Of a stretch of DNA of 64,000 nucleotides, positions 58,120-64,000 are shown one piece after another. Under the pieces are notes generated by a model. The model saw only the letters and a list, made by a program, of their open reading frames with translations. It was not told the origin of the DNA and ran no database searches. Source of the stretch: Clitoria ternatea (lineage: Eukaryota > Streptophyta > Magnoliopsida > Fabales > Fabaceae). The DNA lies in assembly GCA_037962975.1 (NCBI GenBank), contig CM075676.1, positions 91,334,001 to 91,398,000 of the forward strand, in the 5' to 3' direction. Position 1 is the stretch's first letter. Every line of letters begins with the position of its first letter. The position numbers were made by a program, and so were the translations under genes.

Positions 58120-58743
58120 ATGATGCTGTTTGGTGCTTTTTCATTCTCCTTTTTACTCATCACAAACTTGCTCGCGTATTTGAGGGCTGATGCGTGCCAA
58201 ATTTGAAAAAGAGTCCAACATAAAAGTTGTAGATCTTTCTCTTATCTTTAATTTGATATATGACACAAAAATTTCCATCAAGAAACGAGAGAGATATGGC
58301 CCATCTACAAAAACTGCTCCAGAGTGTGACAAAAATACATTTGCAAGCAAAATAAATTCACTGGGCAAAATGGGTGGAGAATTAGCTTTTGTGGCCTTCA
58401 TGAAGTTTGTAGATCTCTTTGATGTGGAGCCATAGAAAAAAGAATGGGGTCATTTGAGTATCATATGAGGGAGATATGATTTTTTTCTTAAAGATGTGCA
58501 GAGCAGTCATGAAACTGGAGCAAGTCTAGGAAGATTATTAAAACTGTATCAATTGGTAAGGATTCAGCCTTCAAGGTCTTCACAAAAGTCGTAGACAATC
58601 TTGTTACGAAAATTTAGAGACCGGGTTTGCGCAAATCAAAGATCGTATGAAGGAGTTATGAATTTTCAAATGAACCATGCGCATGAAAGAGTGCCCAAAA
58701 GATGGAAATGTACCAATTGGCCGGACAAAAAGAGGTGTTCACA

Positions 58744-58748
58744 GTTGT
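58744..58748 (+). repeat. Target site duplication GTTGT (right)
   Basis: Matches 46723-46727. Confidence 0.95.
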
Positions 58749-59926
58749 TACTAATTCGAAAAGTTCTACTATTAGTATTTTGAAGTATATTTACACACAA
58801 ACTCATTTACTCTTATTTTAATATTACTTTAAATTTTTGTCACAATTTTTATGTGATACATATACAATAGAATATCTCAATTAATTTGAATTAAATAATA
58901 TTTAAATTTTTTTAAAAAACTGAGTGCACTTAACAACTTATTTAGTTTTCTAGTTTTTCAAATTAAAAAACTGTCACATTATCTAACCAGGTTTTCAAAA
59001 TTTTTCTAGCTATTCTAGAAAATGAAAATTTTAGAAAACAAACGAAAAACTTTCCCCAGGAAACTAGAATAATTTTTTGTAACTAAACTAAAAGGGTTAT
59101 ATTCCATAAATAAACATGTCAGAGTAAGAAACAATGAATCATCATCTATTATCATTGTTATAAACTTATAGTGACCAATGACAATACGCAGCATTAAACA
59201 AGACACGATAAATTAATCTAAGCTTTGAAGCAGCTCCCCCTACTATTCTCTTTCTTTTTTTTCTTCGGTGGGAGTTGACTGGGAGAGGCATCACCATTTG
59301 CGAGGGTTACAAAATGAGAGATTGGAAGGTAATGCTGTCACTTCTTTACAAACCTGCACTCCTTCTATGCTATAATATTTAAAAACACATAGATATACTG
59401 CTCCGGTTAAATTTCATAAAAATATAAAGGAGTTCAGAAATTCTTAGCCAAAAGATATGATAGTGGCCAAAAAGATTTCGGCCTAATTTCAAAAAATGTC
59501 ATGATTTATAGAATGATGATCTATATAATCAACAATCAACATGAAGCACTTAGCTAGTAAGTGACAGGGATATTGCTCAAGCATAAATGATGATCTATAC
59601 TGTGCTTTATTTCCCTTTTACCATAGAAGAAAATAATTCATTAAGAAATAAAATAAATGCATTAGATGTCAATGTCAGTTCCTGATCCTCCATCTCAACA
59701 CTTTTATTTTTATTTCCTTCTAATAAGGACAAATTCTGATGCTAGGGTCCTAGGCATTTTCATTATTTAAAATTATGTATGGTCAAATAGTAAATGCAGA
59801 GCAACAGTTTAAGAAAGCATATAATTAGGTGGGGTGAACAAAGAGAAAAAAAGGAAAATGGTAAATATAAGAATAAAAGAATACCAAGATAGAAACTATT
59901 CTCATCCATTCAACAGGAACTCTTAC
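58749..59926. other. Cyclin C intron, right of the retrotransposon
   Basis: No exon found, including the expected cyclin C exon beginning with GLVNDTYRMD. AT-rich, with the probable right half of the disrupted MITE at 58749-59092. Confidence 0.4.
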
Positions 59927-61797
59927 CAAGTTAATTGAGTCATGTTTAGATCATTCAGACCTGCATCCTGAAGAAACCTGGAGAATTATCATCATAATGA
60001 CAGTGAGAAATTATAAATTAATATGATCTTACAAGAGTGTAGGACCAGTTCTGCTATCATCAACATTTAAATTAGACAGGACCTAATTAGCTAAAATGTT
60101 CATCATTTGTATTTGTTTCACTTGCTAATGATTGGGAAATGTGAAGACTGGAAAAAAAAAAAAACTCTGAACGCTACATATTTTCTGTCATTTAGAAAGA
60201 AAGAAAAAAATCATTTTCAAAACTAGGTGATTCAGTTTTCATTCTGTATTTAATTCCTTTTTTAATGGAATTAGATTGGTCAAAGCTGTGTAGCCAACAT
60301 CCTTAAAATTGTAAGCTTTATGAACCCTGAATAGTATTTTGAAATAAAATGCTTTTCTATAATTTCAACACCTGTGTAAAAAATGATCAACCATTATTTT
60401 ATCTGAGACTTGTGGAGACAGTGAACGGAATGGGTGGTATACAACCAGGTAATAATTAAGAGCTTCTAAGATCTTCATTTCCATTTGAAGTATGTCCTTG
60501 ATTTCATACCTATACTTCTCATCAGCATCTGCATACAAATTCACCATGCTTTCAGCACAAATAGGAAATATAATAGAAAGAGACAACTCTGAAAACAAAT
60601 CATTCACGTTTAAGATCAAGAGTCAATGGGAAGCAAAGTAAGACAAATTTATAAGCTAACTAACAGCTTACATAATTTTTTAATGTAAAACACAAGAAGT
60701 CGGGCCTGCACTGTGCTTTCTTCTGCCTTTGATGCGAGATACAAGCATGTTGGAGCTAACAAGCGTGGATCATATTCTGCCATACTCTTCCTTAAAATGA
60801 AAAAATGAAGATAGCTATCAGATGACACTTGTTAAAAATATTTTATAAGCCATATACCAATACTCTTGCTAATACTACTAGATTCAGGGTCAGATGAAGA
60901 TAGTACTAGTAGTCTGGAGTCTGGAGATATCCAAACAAGACACCCATATTAATTCAACTTAAGTTAATTTAATTCAACAATGAGAACAGCAGCTAAAAAC
61001 ATAAAATGTTCAATGAAAGGAATGTTTTTCAATTTAGAAGCAACCAAGAAATCAAATTAATTGAACAAATAAAATAAAGTACAGAAGATAGGACATAGGA
61101 CTAATCAACCGTCCTTTTATTTTGCCCTTAACTTGTTACTTTTTCCTGTTACAAATTACAAATATATTACAACCAGCAATTGTCGGCTTATAGATACATT
61201 TTAGAAAAAGAAATTGAAAAGGCATAACTCTTAAGTCTTATGTTGCTTCTATAGAAAACTGAAAAGTTAGTGGCGCTTATTTGAAAACCCACCATGTTTT
61301 TTACTATAATCAATGAGGAAGTTGCAGTCAACAGATGCCACAATGAGAGGTTTTGGTTATTCTAATACAACTGCCTAGGACCTATTTATACAACTCAAAT
61401 AGCCAGCTGTCCTGCTAACTGAATTAGTTAGTTAATGCTCCTTAACTACTTTTCTATTTCTCCTACTATAGACATTCTGAATCTATCAACTTCTTCCCTA
61501 CACTAGAGACTGTTCAGATTCAGATCAGAACACATACCTGGTGTAAACATGCCTCATGTATGCAATTGCTGTGGCCACAACCCTGAAAACTTTACCAACA
61601 TATTAGACATGAGCATGTCATTCAGGTGTCAAAAGCAATCTCTTTTTTTTGGGGGAGGAAATTCTTCGTATTAAACCTTGTAAGAAAAAGGCCATTTTCA
61701 TTCACCAGACTGTAGTGGATAAGCGCAAGGCCACCCTTAGCATAAAATAATTAACATATCATATTACACCTCAAGAAGAATTATATGACTTAACAAA

Positions 61798-63078
61798 TCA
61801 AAGTGTATCAAACAAAGAATCAAAATCATCTAACACTTTGGATTTGCTTCCAGAATGTGAAGAAGATGGAATGCTGTGGTGTATAGGCTTTTCTTCTTGT
61901 GGCCGTACGAAAACATTTGGATTCATCAAACTGGATGTTTCATCCAGCAAATCATCAAGTGCGTCATCTAGACTAGCAGAAATTATAGCAGTTTGGGATG
62001 GAGCTGGATCTTTCTTTGAAATCTGAGGAGGAAACACAGAAGAGACTCCCAATGAAACCAGAAACGTCGTGTTGGACTTAAAGCCTGGAGAATGTAGGAT
62101 CTTGGTCTCACTAAGTGAATCTAGAAGCATATCTAGTTCTTCTTCAGCAGTAACCGCCTCAAATGTTGTGTCTCTCCCTCTCATAGCTTCTGAATTCAGG
62201 ATAAATGCTTTATTTTTACCAGAATTGCCAACTTGCTGAAATTCAACTTTGGCATTAATCACAGGGACAAGAGAGTTGTTGGACAAGGCAAATGTAGAAC
62301 CAGCATGAATTCTGCTAGAGGAACTGGATGATGTAAACTGATCTTCTGCTGCAAAATCATCTGAACTTAATTCCTTAGACATCCTATTGGCTAGTTCACT
62401 GTGCTCTTTTGCTTCCAGTTCCTGATGTTCTTCATTTACGTCTACTGCCAACTCTTCCACACACAACTCACTGGGTAATAGATCAGACTCAATGAATAAT
62501 CTCTTTGATAAGTCGACCTTATCAAGACTTTCAGCTAGAGCATGCAAATTCAAGGACATAAATGACGCCTCTGGATTTCCACTTGTCCTATCTTCTACAA
62601 CAAAATTATCATCTCCAACCCACGAGACAATGCCCTCTCCCCTGACCACAAGCATAGAGCACAACCCCTCACCAAATTCCCCAGGAAGAAGATCATCCAA
62701 AGAAAGGAATCCCTCTAAACTTGTTTCTGCATAAGACTGAGCCTCAGCCACCAGGTGCCGAAAATCTGCACCTTTACTCTTGGGCAATGCAACATCAACG
62801 TTTTTGCTTGCAATTTCGGACCCAGATTCCAATTCTTCCTCCTCCTCATAGCGATCCCAATTGTTGGGGAGCGTAGAAGAACCCTGAAACCGAGAACGAC
62901 GGGGCTTCTTATCATCGTTCAATTGCTGCGTCCCCGATGGGTGCTTCGCAGAATCATTTGAGGCTGGAGAAGAAGAAGAAGATGGTGATGGGGCTTTGAC
63001 TTTGTGGCTATGATGTCCTTTTTTGTTGTGATGCTGTGTGTGACTTCGCTTTGATTTTGCCAAAGCCTTCACGTCCAT
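61798..63078 (-). CDS. Acidic serine-rich plant protein, possible RIPR/CER16 exosome cofactor
   Basis: A single uninterrupted frame of 426 codons from the second methionine (MDVKALAKSKRS, 63078). A start six codons earlier (63096, MKIPIA) is possible, but MDV fits plant homologues better. The N-terminus is basic and His/Ser-rich (THQHHNKKGHHSHK-like). A conserved-looking core follows at about residues 103-205 (ADFRHLVAEAQSYAETSLEG, LDDLLPGEFGEGLCSML, RGEGIVSWVGDDNFVV). The rest is acidic, with short motifs and the terminal DDFDSLFDTL. No enzyme motif, signal peptide or membrane segment. I associate this with the plant-specific family of RIPR (CER16), which with RST1 links the cytosolic exosome to the Ski complex in Arabidopsis. 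That identification is from memory and tentative. The frame appears intact, 216 bp upstream of the first cyclin C exon on the same strand. Confidence 0.7.
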   Translation of the reverse strand: MDVKALAKSKRSHTQHHNKKGHHSHKVKAPSPSSSSSPASNDSAKHPSGTQQLNDDKKPRRSRFQGSSTLPNNWDRYEEEEELESGSEIASKNVDVALPKSKGADFRHLVAEAQSYAETSLEGFLSLDDLLPGEFGEGLCSMLVVRGEGIVSWVGDDNFVVEDRTSGNPEASFMSLNLHALAESLDKVDLSKRLFIESDLLPSELCVEELAVDVNEEHQELEAKEHSELANRMSKELSSDDFAAEDQFTSSSSSSRIHAGSTFALSNNSLVPVINAKVEFQQVGNSGKNKAFILNSEAMRGRDTTFEAVTAEEELDMLLDSLSETKILHSPGFKSNTTFLVSLGVSSVFPPQISKKDPAPSQTAIISASLDDALDDLLDETSSLMNPNVFVRPQEEKPIHHSIPSSSHSGSKSKVLDDFDSLFDTL

Positions 63079-63096
63079 TGCAATTGGGATTTTCAA

Positions 63097-63649
63097 TTCG
63101 ACATTGGGTTTTGGTGAAAGATGGAAGCTTTACCGGAATTGAACCCGATTGATCGCAAAAGGTTCGGTTAGATAATCGATAATGGGAGGGGGGTTGGCAT
63201 GAGATAATTTAGGGTTTTGGAAAGAGTTTGTTTTTTTTTTGAAACGGGTTTTTTTTGGATGATAATAAAAACAGGGTTTTGGAAAGAGTTGAATATACGA
63301 TGTTGCAGACAAACCAACGGAAAAAAAAAAAAAAAACAATCTCTTTTGTTTTTGGTCAACAATCTCTTTGTTTTTTTGTCAAAAGCAATATCTTATTCTG
63401 CTTTATGTGAAAGATATGACCCATTTTAAATTTATAATTTTATTGGGCCATAAGATGTTGTAGTAGTTACAATTATTCTTTCATTGGGGCAATAAGATGT
63501 TGATGGACTTGTAAAGTTATCAAAGTAACGTTTTTTTATAAAGCATATATTTAGTGTGTCAATGTTGAAACTTTAAAATAGTTTTAGCATACTGTATTTT
63601 TTCTAAGTGCAACTACAACTTTAAATCTTAATAAACAATAGTAAAATAT
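63097..63649. other. Upstream region of the RIPR-like gene
   Basis: Contains the presumed leader and promoter of the minus-strand gene. Several poly(A)/poly(T) runs (63228-63240, 63316-63336) and a duplicated AGGGTTTTGGAAAGAGTT (about 63211 and 63273) are visible. No other gene. Confidence 0.45.
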
Positions 63650-63934
63650 TTTTAATGAGGTTTAGGGTTAACTTAATTTATAGGCTATTTAAAATACACC
63701 CGATTAATTTGGGGTAACTGTTTTATAACGGACAGCATGAGGTGCTAATATTTTCCCCGCCTGTAATTCGGTTCCCGAATTTAGAATCTCACTTTTTGTC
63801 TGGTGCCTTAACTAAGATTTTTTCGATTTTACCTAGATAAATATTGGTGGCGACTTTATTTTTTTGAAAGGATTTCGGAACTTTTTTCATCTTTTTTTTA
63901 CGGTTAGCCTCCCGCTGCGATCCCAATCACGACA
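63650..63934 (+). mobile_element. 3' end of an older LTR related to the young retrotransposon
   Basis: The + strand reads GAGGTGCTAATATTTTCCCC, CGGTTCCCGAATTTAGAAT, TATTGGTGGCGACTTTATTT and finally GCGATCCCAATCACGACA. This parallels, in the same order, the minus-strand end of the young LTR (GGTGCTAATACCTTCCC, CGACTCCCGAACTTGGAT, CGTTGGTGGCGACTCCCTG, GCGACCCAGGTTGCGACA). It is therefore a diverged LTR terminus of the same clade, in opposite orientation. The left boundary is approximate. Confidence 0.6.
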
Positions 63935-64000
63935 ATGTTGATGTTGTTGTTAGCCTTGTGGAATTAGATTGAATTAGAGAGCAATAAGTGAGTTTTAGTA

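Larger units (their letters stand above)
46728..58743 (-). mobile_element. Young Ty3/gypsy (Tat/Ogre-like) LTR retrotransposon with rearranged interior
   Basis: A 12,016-bp element with two 2,456-bp LTRs and exact GTTGT duplications. A TATA box in the LTR, a polypurine tract beside the left LTR, and the RNase H-integrase ORF all point to minus-strand orientation. Gag-protease with a G-patch motif, long LTRs and repeats between integrase and the 3' LTR fit the Tat/Ogre branch. The order on the minus strand is LTR, gag-pro in reverse, RNase H-integrase, repeat-rich 3' region, PPT, LTR. Reverse transcriptase is missing and no primer binding site is recognisable beside the right LTR. Both remaining ORFs are uninterrupted. 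Confidence 0.93.
56288..58743 (-). repeat. LTR (5' LTR in transcription sense)
   Basis: Second 2,456-bp LTR. In the minus sense it starts TGTGAACACC and ends GTTGCGACA. It would contain the active promoter of the element. Confidence 0.97.
45540..61582 (-). pseudogene. CYCC: Cyclin C gene, 5'-truncated, missing an internal exon and split by a retrotransposon
   Basis: Cyclin C pairs with CDK8 in the Mediator kinase module. Minus-strand exons: 61582-61538 (VVATAIAYMRHVYTR), 60790-60672 (SMAEYDPRLLAPTCLYLASK, AEESTVQARLLVFYIKKL), 60528-60410 (EKYRYEIKDILQMEMKILEA, YYLVVYHPFRSLSP), 59967-59927 (DAGLNDLNMTQLTW) and the last exon 45643-45540 (MSMEILDFYESNRMFTDERI, AALQKLTLRP, stop). Splice sites and phases agree between the four upstream exons. 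The N-terminal exon(s) (about 60 residues) are absent upstream. The exon for GLVNDTYRMD...ELRVDMNV (about 50 residues) is absent from both flanks of the 12-kb retrotransposon lying between exons four and last. Well-preserved sequence but missing parts imply a recent pseudogene or truncated copy. Confidence 0.75.

Noticed and set aside
46728..58743. Reading the young retrotransposon as plus-oriented because gag-pro is on the + strand
   Set aside because: The bases before 56288 are not purine-rich and no PBS follows 49183. The TATA box, polypurine tract and integrase all point to the minus strand.
1..64000. tRNA, rRNA, organellar insertions or bacterial-type operons
   Set aside because: No cloverleaf, rRNA core or plastid/mitochondrial gene sequence was recognised, and all genes have eukaryotic structure.

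Overview
The window is plant nuclear DNA: AT-rich, with split genes that have GT-AG introns, and dominated by nested retrotransposons, a Helitron and MITEs. Protein similarities and a legume-style repeat end near 40.5 kb suggest a eudicot, probably Fabaceae. The species cannot be fixed from the sequence. All similarities are from recognition by eye, with no database search.

Two host genes look intact. On the + strand (33.7-39.5 kb) is an eight-coding-exon gene for a CPL4-type RNA polymerase II CTD phosphatase, with an FCP1-like catalytic domain and a C-terminal BRCT domain. On the - strand (61.8-63.1 kb) is a single-exon, acidic, serine-rich plant protein, possibly the exosome/Ski cofactor RIPR/CER16. 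Downstream of it on the same strand lie dispersed exons of a cyclin C gene (61.6 to 45.5 kb). It lacks its first exon(s) and one internal exon, and a 12-kb retrotransposon splits it.

Layout from left to right. 0-6.4 kb: AT-rich relics, a Ty1/copia RNase H fragment and a possible solo LTR. 6.45-16.29 kb: a non-autonomous Helitron (- strand) with canonical ends, carrying pieces of FATB thioesterase, B3-domain and FHA-type genes and two blocks of about 0.45-kb repeats. 16.4-17.9 kb: Ty1/copia relic. 17.9-19.25 kb: TIR element. 19.26-29.9 kb: an L1-type LINE broken by a 3.5-kb solo LTR, a Harbinger-type MITE and a hAT-type MITE. 30.8-32.8 kb: RTE-type LINE relic. 33.7-39.5 kb: CPL4. 41.3 kb: GDPD-like gene fragment. 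43.7-45.2 kb: hAT transposase relic. 46.73-58.74 kb: a very young LTR retrotransposon. 61.8-63.1 kb: RIPR-like gene. 63.65-63.93 kb: end of an older LTR related to the young element.

The most unusual object is the young retrotransposon. Its 2,456-bp LTRs differ at only two positions by eye and are flanked by an exact GTTGT duplication. TATA box, polypurine tract and RNase H-integrase ORF all run on the - strand, but a long open gag-protease ORF runs on the + strand, head to head with the integrase ORF, and reverse transcriptase is absent. It therefore looks like a rearranged element that moved recently with help from another copy, or was rearranged during or just after its last transposition.
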